A DNA stretch of 64,000 bases from Aeromonas eucrenophila (lineage in GTDB: Bacteria; Pseudomonadota; Gammaproteobacteria; Enterobacterales; Aeromonadaceae), in the NCBI RefSeq assembly GCF_000819865.1, contig NZ_CDDF01000019.1, positions 62,001 through 126,000 on the forward strand, written 5' to 3'. Below are positions 20,679-28,942 of the stretch, piece by piece; position 1 is the stretch's first letter; each line of letters opens with the position of its first letter. Made by a program: the position numbers and the translations under genes. The notes under the pieces are model-generated. The model had not been told where the DNA came from. It was given only the letters and a program-made list of their open reading frames with translations, and made no database searches.

Positions 20679-22022
20679 TTAGTGGCTGTCGACCCAGACG
20701 AACTTGAGCACGAACAGCAGGGCGACCACCAGCACGCAGGGGTTGATCTCGCGCCAGCGGCCGGTGCCCGCCTTCATCACGCAGTAGGAGATAAAGCCCA
20801 CGGCGATCCCCTCGGTGATGGAGAAGCTGAACGGCATCATGACGGCAGTCATGAAGGCCGGCACCGCTTCGGTCAAGTCTTCCCACTTCACGCGGGTCAG
20901 CTCGGAGCACATCAGCACGCCCACATAGATGAGGGCTCCCGCAGCAGCATAGGCGGGCACCATGGCGGCGATGGGGGAGAAGAAGATGGCCAGCAGGAAC
21001 AAGACGCCGGCGACGATGGCGGTCAGGCCGGTGCGGCCACCCACGGCCACGCCGGAGCTGCTCTCGATGTAAGCGGTGACCGAGGAGGTGCCCATGAAGG
21101 CGCCGCCGACGGAGCTCACGCTGTCGACCACCAGCGCTTGTTTCATGCGCGGGAAGCGACCCTGATCATCGGCCAGCTTGGCGCGGTTGGTGACCCCGAT
21201 CAGGGTACCTGAGGAGTCGAACAGGTTGACCAGCATGAAGGAGAAGATGATCCCGGCCAGGCTGATATCCAGAGAACCCATCAAATCCAGCTGACCGAAC
21301 ACCGGCGTGATGCTCGGCGGCATGGAGATGAAGCCCTTGAAGGTCACATCCCCGAACAACCAGCCCAGGGTGGTGGTCACCACGATGGCGATCAGCACGG
21401 CGGAGTGCACGCCGCGGGCGGAGAAGATGCAGATCAGGAAGAAGCCGAGCAGCCCCAGCAGGCAGGGCAGGGAGGTGAGGTTGCCCACCGTCACCATGGT
21501 GGCCGGGCTCGCGACCACTATGCCGGCGTTGTGCAGGCCGAGCAGGGCGATGAGCAGGCCGATACCGGCGGTGATGCCGACCCGCAGGGTGAGCGGTATG
21601 TTGGCGATCAGCCAGTAGCGCACTCGTAGCAGGGTGAGGATCAGCAGCCCCAGGGCGCCCCAGAAAATGGTGCCCATGCCGACCTGCCAGGAGTAGCCCA
21701 TGCCAGCCACCACCACGAAGGCGAAGAAGGCGTTCAGGCCCATGGCGGGGGCCAGGGCGATGGGCAGGTTCGCGAGCAGGCCCATGAGTATGCTGCCGAT
21801 ACCGGCGATGAGGCAGGTGGTGACGAACACGGCCTGGGTGTCCATGCCCGCAGCGGAGAGGATCTGCGGGTTGACGAAGACGATGTAGACCATGGTCAGG
21901 AAGGTGGTGATCCCGGCGATGACTTCGGTGCGGGCCGTGGTGCCGTGGCCTTTCAGGGCAAACAGACGCTCGAGCAATCCTTGCCCGGCCGCCTGGCTGG
22001 TGGCTTGATGTGGTTGATTCAT
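20679..22022 (-). CDS. NCS2/AzgA-type purine permease
   Basis: A 447-residue inner-membrane protein with 12-14 hydrophobic segments. The stretch GITTFLTMVYIVFVNPQIL, the AGMDTQAVFVTTCLIAGIGSILMG region and GTSSVTAYIESSSGVAVGGRTGLTA are characteristic of AzgA-like hypoxanthine/adenine/guanine permeases (E. coli PurP, YicO, GhxP, GhxQ). The start at 22022 (MNQPHQATSQ) follows TTGGAATCC; an upstream in-frame start lacks a ribosome-binding site. The exact purine cannot be read from sequence. A PurR-like operator about 190 bases upstream supports purine-responsive expression. Confidence 0.92.
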   Translation of the reverse strand: MNQPHQATSQAAGQGLLERLFALKGHGTTARTEVIAGITTFLTMVYIVFVNPQILSAAGMDTQAVFVTTCLIAGIGSILMGLLANLPIALAPAMGLNAFFAFVVVAGMGYSWQVGMGTIFWGALGLLILTLLRVRYWLIANIPLTLRVGITAGIGLLIALLGLHNAGIVVASPATMVTVGNLTSLPCLLGLLGFFLICIFSARGVHSAVLIAIVVTTTLGWLFGDVTFKGFISMPPSITPVFGQLDLMGSLDISLAGIIFSFMLVNLFDSSGTLIGVTNRAKLADDQGRFPRMKQALVVDSVSSVGGAFMGTSSVTAYIESSSGVAVGGRTGLTAIVAGVLFLLAIFFSPIAAMVPAYAAAGALIYVGVLMCSELTRVKWEDLTEAVPAFMTAVMMPFSFSITEGIAVGFISYCVMKAGTGRWREINPCVLVVALLFVLKFVWVDSH

Positions 22023-22211
22023 GTTGGATTCCAATGGTGACGTGAAATAAGCAGCAGGCGCGGTCAGACCCATCCATAGGGGCTCCGACCTTGTCTGTGG
22101 CGACCTAATCGCCAGACTCGTCCTGATACCGTGACAGCGCGCACATTTTTACACAGGCGGCGGCGTTTACAAACCCCGGATCTGCGAAGCGGATCAATGA
22201 ATAGAGCAAAA

Positions 22212-22227
22212 ATTCAAACGTTTGCCA
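22212..22227 (-). promoter_or_regulatory. PurR-like operator upstream of the purine permease
   Basis: On the minus strand the site reads TGGCAAACGTTTGAAT, with the palindromic core GCAAACGTTTG of the E. coli PurR box (consensus ACGCAAACGTTTTCNT). It lies about 190 bases before the permease start. Regulation by PurR is inferred. Confidence 0.6.
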
Positions 22228-22279
22228 TCGGGGTGGGAAAAACGAGTCTCGATGGGGGCTTTTTATCAGTGAGGTGACC

Positions 22280-22615
22280 TCAGAGGGTTTTGAAGTAACG
22301 CTCCACCAGCTGGGCCAGCACGGCATCGCTGCGCTCCTGCAATGGGGCGAGCGTCAGCCCCATGCGTTGCAATAGCAGGCCGGCCTGCTCCTCGCTCAGT
22401 TTGCGCCCCTCGATAAGAAACTCCTGCTCCGGCAACAGCTTGTCATGGCGCGGGATCAGCACCCAGTTCACCCGATCCGGCTCGATGGTGGCAAAGATCC
22501 GGCTGGCGGCGGCGCAGAAGGTCTCGATGTGGCGCTTGCCATCCGGCCCGAGGCAGCCGGGTTCGATCCGGATCTGGATGGTGAGTTTCTTCGCACTGCC
22601 TGTGGTGTGGACCAT
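22280..22615 (-). CDS. Hypothetical protein downstream of ettA
   Basis: A 111-residue protein with no family I recognise. It is acidic-basic mixed, without signal peptide or membrane segment, and contains KKLTIQIRIEPGCLGPDGKRHIE (N-terminal strand-rich part), a central RVNWVLIPRHDKLLPEQEF and a helical C-terminus AVLAQLVERYFKTL. The start at 22615 (MVHTTGS) is the only clear in-frame ATG; its ribosome-binding site is weak. It lies after the ettA terminator, so it needs its own promoter or read-through. Coding is supported by codon pattern and balanced composition, not by homology. Confidence 0.6.
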   Translation of the reverse strand: MVHTTGSAKKLTIQIRIEPGCLGPDGKRHIETFCAAASRIFATIEPDRVNWVLIPRHDKLLPEQEFLIEGRKLSEEQAGLLLQRMGLTLAPLQERSDAVLAQLVERYFKTL

Positions 22616-22662
22616 GATGGATATCGGTTGGGAAGGACCGGGAGATTGTATGCCAAAAGGCA

Positions 22663-22690
22663 ATAAAAAGGGGAGCCTGTGCTCCCCTTG
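22663..22690 (-). terminator. Terminator of ettA
   Basis: On the minus strand, AAGGGGAGC / GCTCCCCTT hairpin followed by TTTATTG. Confidence 0.85.
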
Positions 22691-22712
22691 TCCGTACATG
22701 CAGTGACTCGCC

Positions 22713-24380
22713 TTACTTGGCGATGCGCTTGTACTTGGCGCGGTGAGGCTGGACTGCCTCGGCGCCGTAGGTCTTCTTCTTCCACTCTTCGTATTCGGTG
22801 AAGTTGCCTTCGAAGAAGGCAATATTGCCCTCGTCCTGGTAGTCCAGGATGTGGGTGGCGATACGGTCGAGGAACCAGCGATCGTGGGAGATGACCATGG
22901 CGCAACCCGGGAACTCCAGCAGGGCGTTCTCGAGGGCGCGCAGGGTTTCGATGTCCAGATCGTTGGTCGGTTCATCCAGCAGCAGCACGTTGCCGCCGGT
23001 CTGCAGCAGCTTGGCCAGATGCAGACGGCCACGCTCACCCCCGGACAACTCGCCGACGCGTTTTTGCTGATCGGCGCCCTTGAAGTTGAAGCGGCCTATG
23101 TAGGCGCGGCTAGGGAACTCGTAGGTGCCGATGCGCAGGATGTCCTGCCCGTCAGCGACCTCTTCGAACACCGTCTTCTTGTCGTTCATGCTGTCGCGGA
23201 ACTGATCCACCGAGGCCAGCACCACGGTATCACCGAGGGTGATGGTGCCGGAATCCGGCTGCTCCTGACCGGACATCATGCGGAACAGGGTGGATTTACC
23301 GGCCCCGTTCGGCCCTATTATGCCGACGATGGCCCCCTTCGGAATGGCGAAGGAGAGATCGTCGATAAGCACGCGATCACCGTAGGATTTGCGCAGGTTG
23401 GCCACTTCCAGCACCTTGTCGCCGAGGCGGGGTCCGGGCGGAATGAACAGCTCGTTGGTCTCGTTGCGCTTCTGGTAGTCGTTGGTGTTGAGCTCCTCAA
23501 AGCGCGCCATACGAGCCTTGGATTTGGCCTGACGGCCTTTCGGGTTCTGGCGAACCCACTCCAGTTCCTTCTCGATGGATTTGCGACGGGCGGCTTCGGA
23601 GCTGGCTTCCTGCGCCAGACGGGCATCTTTCTGCTCCAGCCAGGAGGAGTAGTTGCCTTCCCATGGGATGCCCTCGCCACGGTCCAGCTCCAGGATCCAG
23701 CCCGCCACGTTGTCGAGGAAGTAGCGGTCGTGGGTGATGGCCACCACGGTGCCCTCGTAGTCGTGCAGGAAACGCTCGAGCCAGGCCACGGATTCCGCAT
23801 CCAGGTGGTTGGTCGGTTCGTCCAGCAGTAACATGTCCGGTTTTTCCAGCAGCAGGCGGCACAGGGCCACGCGGCGGCGCTCACCACCGGAGAGGTGCTT
23901 GATCTGGGCATCCCAGGCCGGCAGACGCAGGGCATCGGCCGCGCGCTCCAGCTGGTTTTCCATGTTGTGGCCGCCCTGGGCGGCGATAATGGCTTCCAGC
24001 TCACCCTGTTCGCGGGCCAGCTTGTCGAAGTCGGCATCCGGCTCGGCGTAGAGGGCATAAACCTCGTCCAGCCGTGCCATGGCGCGCTTGACGTCGCCGA
24101 CCGCCTCTTCGACCGCTTCACGCACTGTCTGCTCCGGATCCAGCTTCGGCTCCTGGGGCAGGTAGCCGATCTTGATGCCGGGTTGCGGGCGGGCTTCCCC
24201 TTCGATGTCGGTGTCGATCCCGGCCATGATGCGCAGCAGGGTGGACTTGCCGGCTCCGTTCAGGCCCAATACGCCGATCTTGGCGCCCGGGAAGAAGGAG
24301 AGGGAGATGTTCTTGAGAATATGACGCTTGGGCGGCACTACCTTGCCGACCCGGTTCATGGTGTAAATAAATTGAGCCAT
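22713..24380 (-). CDS. ettA: Energy-dependent translational throttle protein EttA
   Basis: EttA is an ABC-F protein that binds the ribosomal E site and gates the first elongation step according to ADP/ATP ratio. The 555-residue protein has two ABC cassettes: Walker A GLNGAGKST (about 39-47) and GPNGAGKST (about 353-361), signatures LSGGERRRV and LSGGERGRL, and Walker B motifs LLLDEPTNHLDAES and LLLDEPTNDLDIET. The arm and P-site tether region lies between the cassettes. Length and N-terminus (MAQFIYTMNRVGKVVPPKR) match the family. Confidence 0.97.
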   Translation of the reverse strand: MAQFIYTMNRVGKVVPPKRHILKNISLSFFPGAKIGVLGLNGAGKSTLLRIMAGIDTDIEGEARPQPGIKIGYLPQEPKLDPEQTVREAVEEAVGDVKRAMARLDEVYALYAEPDADFDKLAREQGELEAIIAAQGGHNMENQLERAADALRLPAWDAQIKHLSGGERRRVALCRLLLEKPDMLLLDEPTNHLDAESVAWLERFLHDYEGTVVAITHDRYFLDNVAGWILELDRGEGIPWEGNYSSWLEQKDARLAQEASSEAARRKSIEKELEWVRQNPKGRQAKSKARMARFEELNTNDYQKRNETNELFIPPGPRLGDKVLEVANLRKSYGDRVLIDDLSFAIPKGAIVGIIGPNGAGKSTLFRMMSGQEQPDSGTITLGDTVVLASVDQFRDSMNDKKTVFEEVADGQDILRIGTYEFPSRAYIGRFNFKGADQQKRVGELSGGERGRLHLAKLLQTGGNVLLLDEPTNDLDIETLRALENALLEFPGCAMVISHDRWFLDRIATHILDYQDEGNIAFFEGNFTEYEEWKKKTYGAEAVQPHRAKYKRIAK

Positions 24381-24693
24381 TGGCTAATTCTCTTCCTTTT
24401 CAGCAGCTTAATGTCTTGGCATTAACAGACTGAGGTCGTGGTGGGCCTGGTCGGCAGAGGCCAACCCGGTTCCAAAAAACCCGTCGATTGTAAACCAATG
24501 GGCAGAGGGCGGCAAAGTGGACAACAGATTGGTTATTGCGGGCCGACGCGCCTCTGAGCAGGGCGCGGGATAGTGAAAGTCAGACGGCAACGTCATCGGG
24601 GGAGAAAGCTTAATTTTTCCTTAAGCCTGATCCGATAGGATTCGGTCTGACCCCTGGATGGCGGGTTCGGCAATCCGGCACCGGTGAATATGA
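24381..24693. other. Intergenic region between ettA and the lytic transglycosylase gene
   Basis: About 310 bases without a convincing gene. It should hold the ettA promoter on the minus strand. A small hairpin (GCTTAA / TTAAGC, 24608-24626) and a longer imperfect one next to it may end the transglycosylase transcript. Minus-strand open frames here have poor composition and no ribosome-binding site. Confidence 0.6.
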
Positions 24694-25539
24694 TCACCGT
24701 GGCCGTCGCACCGCCTTGGGCTGGTCGTGCCCCGAGTAGTAGAGCACCCGCTGCACGTACTCCTGGGTCTCCTGATAGGGCGGCACGCCACCGTAGCGGA
24801 CCACGGCCTGTTCACCGGCGTTGTAGGCGGCACTGATCCTGACCCAGTCTGGACCGAACTGCTTCTCCAGCCACTTCAGGTAGATCATGGCGCCCCGGAT
24901 GTTCTGCTCGGGATCGAACGGGCGGGTCACCCCGAAGCGGGCCTGGGTCTCGGGGATGAGCTGCATGACCCCCTGCGCCTGTTTGGGCGAGACGGCGAAA
25001 CTGTTGAGGTTCGACTCGGCGATGGCAATGGCCAGCGCCAACTGCGGATTGACCTTGTGGCGGTGAGCCGCCTGGCGGATCAGGCCGGCCAGCTTCTGTT
25101 TGGTGAGGGACTGGCGGGCCAGGTAGCTATCCTGATCGAAGGGGACGCCGGGGCGTATCCAGGGCGCTCCGCCGGAGCCGCCACCGACGCCGCAGGTGCC
25201 GAGGGGCGCATTGCCCACCCGTGCGTTGTAGTAGCGGGCGGCCTGCTGGTTGCCAAGGCGCATGGCCATGGCGAGATAGGCGTTGGCATGGCTGGCACTG
25301 CGGATCCCTTGTGGCCCGCGAGCCAACAGGCGACCGATGCGAAAATAGGCTTCCGGGTTGCCAAGGCTGGCCGCGTTGCAGTAATGGGCGATGGCTTGTC
25401 GCGGGTTGCTGCGCTCGATGGCGGCGCCCTGACGCAAGGCGCTCATGGCCTTGGGCGCCTGGCGAAATGACTCGGCATGGGACGGTGTGGTGGCGAGCAG
25501 TATCAGGAGTCCCCAGCCCCAAGTGCAGAGTCGCTGCAT
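24694..25539 (-). CDS. Periplasmic lytic transglycosylase with SLT domain
   Basis: A 281-residue exported protein with a signal peptide (residues 1-22, ending PSHA). Residues about 35-105 look like Sel1/TPR-type repeats (AIAHYCNAASLGNPEAYFRIGRLLA in parts). The C-terminal SLT domain has the catalytic Glu (E175 in AIAESNLNSFAVSP), QGVMQLIPETQARFG and AYNAGEQAVVRYGGVPPYQET. Such enzymes cleave the MurNAc-GlcNAc bond with formation of 1,6-anhydro-MurNAc. It may release substrates for the AmgK/MurU route, although anhydroMurNAc needs further enzymes not in this window. No partner gene is adjacent. Confidence 0.88.
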   Translation of the reverse strand: MQRLCTWGWGLLILLATTPSHAESFRQAPKAMSALRQGAAIERSNPRQAIAHYCNAASLGNPEAYFRIGRLLARGPQGIRSASHANAYLAMAMRLGNQQAARYYNARVGNAPLGTCGVGGGSGGAPWIRPGVPFDQDSYLARQSLTKQKLAGLIRQAAHRHKVNPQLALAIAIAESNLNSFAVSPKQAQGVMQLIPETQARFGVTRPFDPEQNIRGAMIYLKWLEKQFGPDWVRISAAYNAGEQAVVRYGGVPPYQETQEYVQRVLYYSGHDQPKAVRRPR

Positions 25540-25892
25540 GATGGATACCTCATATTTGTATCCGCAAGATATAGGTCCTCTATGGGGCGCTTGCCAGCCG
25601 GGCGATGGAACATGTGGTTATGTGTTCGACCATCAGAGATGAAAACGGTATGGAACTTTTAGTGCGCAGGAATTAACCAATCCATTTGGCGCCATGAGAC
25701 ATGAGGGTGAGACCTGCGGTACGAGGTTTTCAATCACCCTGTTAATGATGCGTTTGTTACTACCGAAGTGATAAACTGCGGATATCCAATTTTTTTAACA
25801 CCTTGTATTTGCATGAGGTTCGAACGGCCGTCAGCCGCCACTCAGGGTGCAAGTGACAGTGTGTTACCTCTTTTTATAGTCGGGAAGCTCAT
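25540..25892. other. Divergent intergenic region before the glycosylation locus
   Basis: About 350 bases, AT-richer than the flanking genes, between the transglycosylase (minus strand) and the GT2 gene (plus strand). It must contain both promoters. No ops/JUMPstart element, CRP box or Fur box was found, and no coding frame is convincing. Confidence 0.6.
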
Positions 25893-26633
25893 ATGGGTTA
25901 TTCAGTCGATGTATCAGTCGTGGTGCCCGCCAAGGATGAACGGGACAATCTGGCTCCCCTTATCGGCGAGATCGATGCCGCGTTGGTGGGGAAGTACGAC
26001 TACGAGTTGATTTACGTGGATGATGGCAGCGAGGATGACAGCTTTGCCGTCCTCGGCGAGCTGAAGTCTCGCTTCGCCAGCCTGAGGGTGGTGCGTCACG
26101 TGCGGGCCGTCGGCCAGAGCATGGCGGTGCTGAGCGGGGTACGCCACGGCCGTGGTGACTGGCTGGTGGTACTGGATGGCGATGGTCAGAACGATCCGGC
26201 CGACATTCCCGCCATGCTGGAGGAGGCCAAGCGTCGCTTTGCGCAGGATCCCACTCAGGTAGGGCTCATCGGTCATAGGGTCAATCGCCGTGATGACTGG
26301 GTGAAGCGGCTCTCTTCGAAGCTGGCCAACGGTTTTCGCGATATGTTGCTGCGTGACGGCATCCCGGATACCGGCTGTGGTCTCAAGGTGGTTCGCCGTG
26401 ACTGGTATCTGCGCCTGCCTTCGTTCAACCACATGCACCGCTACATTCCGGCGCTGATCCAGGCGCAGGGTGGCCGCATGTCGCCCTGGCCGGTCAACCA
26501 CAGACCCAGGCAGGCAGGCATCTCCAAATATGGCGTCTGGAACCGGCTCTGGGTCGGGCTGGTGGACGTGGTCGGCGTCTGGTGGTTGCAGCGCCGCTCC
26601 AAGGTGGTCGAGGTCAGGGAGACATTGGAGTGA
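25893..26633 (+). CDS. GT2 polyprenyl-phosphate glycosyltransferase (ArnC/DPMS-like)
   Basis: A 246-residue family-2 glycosyltransferase. SVDVSVVVPAKDERDNLAPLI is the N-terminal nucleotide-sugar site, YVDDGSEDDSF and LVVLDGDGQNDP carry the DxD-type metal motif, and DTGCGLKVVRRDWYLRLP is typical of dolichol-phosphate-mannose synthase/ArnC relatives. Unlike ArnC it has no C-terminal membrane pair, so it is a soluble or peripheral enzyme. It would load a sugar from a UDP or GDP donor onto undecaprenyl phosphate. GGGAAG precedes the start. The stop overlaps a GTG that opens the first of two small frames leading to the next gene. Confidence 0.88.
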   Translation: MGYSVDVSVVVPAKDERDNLAPLIGEIDAALVGKYDYELIYVDDGSEDDSFAVLGELKSRFASLRVVRHVRAVGQSMAVLSGVRHGRGDWLVVLDGDGQNDPADIPAMLEEAKRRFAQDPTQVGLIGHRVNRRDDWVKRLSSKLANGFRDMLLRDGIPDTGCGLKVVRRDWYLRLPSFNHMHRYIPALIQAQGGRMSPWPVNHRPRQAGISKYGVWNRLWVGLVDVVGVWWLQRRSKVVEVRETLE

Positions 26634-26716
26634 TCGACGCTTTGCTTTCGATGCCGCTGACCTGGCATGACAGTGCTTTGCCTGTGACAGGTTTGAATCA
26701 GGAGTGGCCGATATGA
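26630..26716 (+). pseudogene. Decayed copy 1 of the 5' end of the LpxB-N-like gene (28-codon frame)
   Basis: A GTG at 26630 overlapping the GT2 stop opens a 28-codon frame reading (M)IDALLSMPLTWHDSALPVTGLNQEWPI. Its first ten residues equal those of the LpxB-N-like protein starting at 26820, and VTG recurs at the matching place. It ends in CAGGAGTGG, a Shine-Dalgarno sequence, and its stop overlaps the next ATG (ATGA). It is best described as a truncated duplicate; whether a peptide is made, or only ribosome relay occurs, is unknown. Confidence 0.65.
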
Positions 26717-26823
26717 TCGATGCCTTGATCTCGATGCCATTCGATTGGCTGGAGAATGGTACTGGCTTGCATGTGACCGGCTTGATGTTCGGTGAAAAAC
26801 CCGCACAGGAGTGGTTGCCATGA
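26713..26823 (+). pseudogene. Decayed copy 2 of the 5' end of the LpxB-N-like gene (36-codon frame)
   Basis: An ATG at 26713 opens a 36-codon frame whose residues MIDALISMPFDWLENG and GLHVTGLMFG closely match the start of the gene at 26820 (MIDALLSMPLDWLDW, GLHVTGW). After that, the frame diverges, carries another CAGGAGTGG and stops at a TGA overlapping the ATG of the intact gene. The copy is closer to the intact gene than copy 1, suggesting stepwise duplication. Expression is not established. Confidence 0.7.
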
Positions 26824-27182
26824 TCGATGCCCTGCTTTCGATGCCGCTCGATTGGCTGGACTGGACTGGTTTGCATGTGACCGGCTGGAAGATCATCGGC
26901 TACACGGGGGCGCTGATGTTCGGCGGCCGCTGGCTGGTGCAGTTCGTCGCTTCCAAGCGCGCCGGCAAGCCGGTGATCCCTCGCATGTTCTGGTACATGA
27001 GCGTGCTCGGCAGCCTGATGACCCTGAGTTACTTCGTCTTCTCTCCCAAGCAGGACTCCGTCGGCGTGCTGCAAAACCTTTTCCCCACCTTCACCGCACT
27101 CTACAGCCTCTATCTGGATATTCAGCACAGGGGCTGGAAGCGGGACAAGCTGACCCATAACGAGGCTCGCCATGGTGAATGA
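26820..27182 (+). CDS. Small membrane protein with LpxB N-terminal-like (LAB_N) domain
   Basis: A 120-residue integral membrane protein with about three hydrophobic segments (TGWKIIGYTGALMFGGRWLVQF, MFWYMSVLGSLMTLSYFVF and VGVLQNLFPTFTALYSLYLDI). It matches the LAB_N domain otherwise seen at the N-terminus of some LpxB proteins. Stand-alone copies are commonly encoded between a GT2 gene and an ArnT-like GT39 gene; a flippase or export role for the lipid-linked sugar is a reasonable guess, not shown. The start at 26820 has GGAG upstream and overlaps copy 2; the 3' end overlaps the GT39 gene by 11 bases. Confidence 0.85.
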   Translation: MIDALLSMPLDWLDWTGLHVTGWKIIGYTGALMFGGRWLVQFVASKRAGKPVIPRMFWYMSVLGSLMTLSYFVFSPKQDSVGVLQNLFPTFTALYSLYLDIQHRGWKRDKLTHNEARHGE

Positions 27183-28872
27183 CCGCGCGTTACTCAATCA
27201 GACTTCCTTAGGCTGGCTATTGCTGATCGCACTGGTGGTGCTGGGGGCCGGCCTCGGCCTGCGAGATCCCTGGCCCGCCGATGAGCCACGCTTCGCCTTG
27301 ATCGCCAAGGAGATGGTGGAGAGCGGCCAATGGCTGTTCCCCATGCGTGGCGGTGAGATCTACCCGGACAAGCCGCCGATGTTCATGTGGGGCATCGCCA
27401 TCGGCTATCTGCTGACGGGCTCCATCAAGGTAGCGTTTTTGCTGCCCTCCCTGCTGTCGGGTCTACTGACCATCACCCTGGTATGGGATCTGGGCCGCCG
27501 CCTGTGGAGCCCGTCCGTCGGCTTCCTGGCCGGATTGCTGCTGCTGTTCACAGTCCAGTTCACCCTGCAGGCCAAGACGGCGCAGATAGATGCGCTGGTC
27601 ACCTGCTTCATCACCCTCGGAGTCTATGGCTTCATCCGTTTCCTGCTCTGTGACGGCGGCTGGCGCTGGTACTGGCTCGGCTGGTTCGCCGCCGGGCTTG
27701 GCATCATCACCAAGGGGGTGGGGCTGCTGGCCCTGCTGATCCTGATCCCGGCAATCTGGACCCACTGGGAGAAGATCCGCACGGCCTCCCGCGCCGATTG
27801 GCTCAAGGGGTTGGCGGGGCCACTGTTTATGCTGTTGGCCATCGGCCTGTGGCTGGTGCCCATGCTGAGCGCCGTGGCCCAGAGCGGGGATCCCATCTTG
27901 CAGGCGTATCGGGACAACATACTGCTGCGGCAGACGGTGACCCGCTATGCCAACGCCTGGCACCACGTCAAACCCTTCTGGTATTACCTCAGCTCGGTGA
28001 TACCGCCGTTCTGGCTGCCACTTTCCCTGCTGCTGCCCTGGCTGGTGGTGGAATGGCACAAGGGGATCCGGGCGCGGGACCAGCGGATCATACTGCTGCT
28101 CGGTTATCTGGTGCTGGTGATCGTCTTCTTCTCGGCCTCGCCTGGCAAGCGCGGTGTCTATGTCACGCCAGGCACACCGGCGCTGGCCCTGCTGGCGGCC
28201 CCCTTTATCGGTGCGCTGCTGACGCGGGTCTGGCCCGCGCGTCTGCTGGGCGGGCTCGGTTGGCTGCTGGGGATCCTCTGTGTGGGAGGCGCCGGGGCGC
28301 TGATGTTCAGCGCCAAGCTGGCGAGCAAGGTCGGCGACATTGGCCCTGCGCCCTGGCTGCCCCTGCTGGCTATGGGAGCGGCACTGTTGCTCATCAATGC
28401 CCTGCTGCGCCGTGCACCGCTCAGTGCCATCCTCTGCTCGCTGGCGGTGGGTTGGCTCATCTATTCCAGCTGGATCTGCGTGAAGCTCAACGACATGCGT
28501 ACCCCCCAGGGGGTGATGGCGTTGGCGGCAGAGCGGGTGCCTGCGGGGGATGAGCTGTTGCTTGCCGGCTTCAAGGAGCAGCATCTGCTGTTCAGCCAGC
28601 AACCGCTCTGGCACTACTCCTATCAGATGCCCGATGGGGAGCAAGCCCGTGAGGCGGCGGCCTGGGTCGCCGGCGCACCCAAGCGCTGGGTGCTGGGCTC
28701 TGCCGACATCATGACGGTGTGTTTCGATCCGGCGCGGATGGAGAACCTCGGCAATCGCCATCGCACCGACTGGTTGCTGGCCGACGGCGCGGCGCTGAAA
28801 CCCGAGTGCCAGGGGCTGGTCGCCGGGGTCGAGCCGTTCCACTACTCACCGGGTCCTCAGGCCGGACAATGA
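27172..28872 (+). CDS. ArnT-like GT39 lipid-linked glycosyltransferase
   Basis: A 566-residue membrane protein with about 11-12 hydrophobic segments and the GT39 signatures DPWPADEPRFALIAKEM (about 27-43, with the catalytic acidic pair) and YPDKPPMFMWG (about 64-74). It resembles ArnT/PMT family enzymes, which move a sugar from undecaprenyl phosphate to lipid A or another periplasmic acceptor. No arnA, arnB or arnD genes are nearby, so aminoarabinose is unlikely from local evidence. The facing ugd and epimerase genes suggest a uronic acid donor. It overlaps the preceding gene by 11 bases. Confidence 0.88.
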   Translation: MVNDRALLNQTSLGWLLLIALVVLGAGLGLRDPWPADEPRFALIAKEMVESGQWLFPMRGGEIYPDKPPMFMWGIAIGYLLTGSIKVAFLLPSLLSGLLTITLVWDLGRRLWSPSVGFLAGLLLLFTVQFTLQAKTAQIDALVTCFITLGVYGFIRFLLCDGGWRWYWLGWFAAGLGIITKGVGLLALLILIPAIWTHWEKIRTASRADWLKGLAGPLFMLLAIGLWLVPMLSAVAQSGDPILQAYRDNILLRQTVTRYANAWHHVKPFWYYLSSVIPPFWLPLSLLLPWLVVEWHKGIRARDQRIILLLGYLVLVIVFFSASPGKRGVYVTPGTPALALLAAPFIGALLTRVWPARLLGGLGWLLGILCVGGAGALMFSAKLASKVGDIGPAPWLPLLAMGAALLLINALLRRAPLSAILCSLAVGWLIYSSWICVKLNDMRTPQGVMALAAERVPAGDELLLAGFKEQHLLFSQQPLWHYSYQMPDGEQAREAAAWVAGAPKRWVLGSADIMTVCFDPARMENLGNRHRTDWLLADGAALKPECQGLVAGVEPFHYSPGPQAGQ

Positions 28873-28890
28873 GGTCCTGACGACAACGAG

Positions 28891-28920
28891 AAAAGGGGCT
28901 GCCAGTGGCAGCCCCTTTTC
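28891..28920. terminator. Bidirectional terminator between the GT39 and epimerase genes
   Basis: AAAAGGGGCTGCCA / TGGCAGCCCCTTTT hairpin shared by the two converging operons. Confidence 0.9.
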
Positions 28921-28942
28921 ATTGTCAGCGCGGTCGGTGAGG

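Noticed and set aside
22023..22279. Possible purine riboswitch in the permease leader
   Set aside because: The conserved three-way-junction loops of the purine aptamer (TATA and AAT-type joining segments with paired loops) were not found; the PurR box explains the control better.
24408..24596. 62-codon minus-strand frame upstream of ettA
   Set aside because: No ribosome-binding site, no family, and it occupies the expected ettA promoter region.
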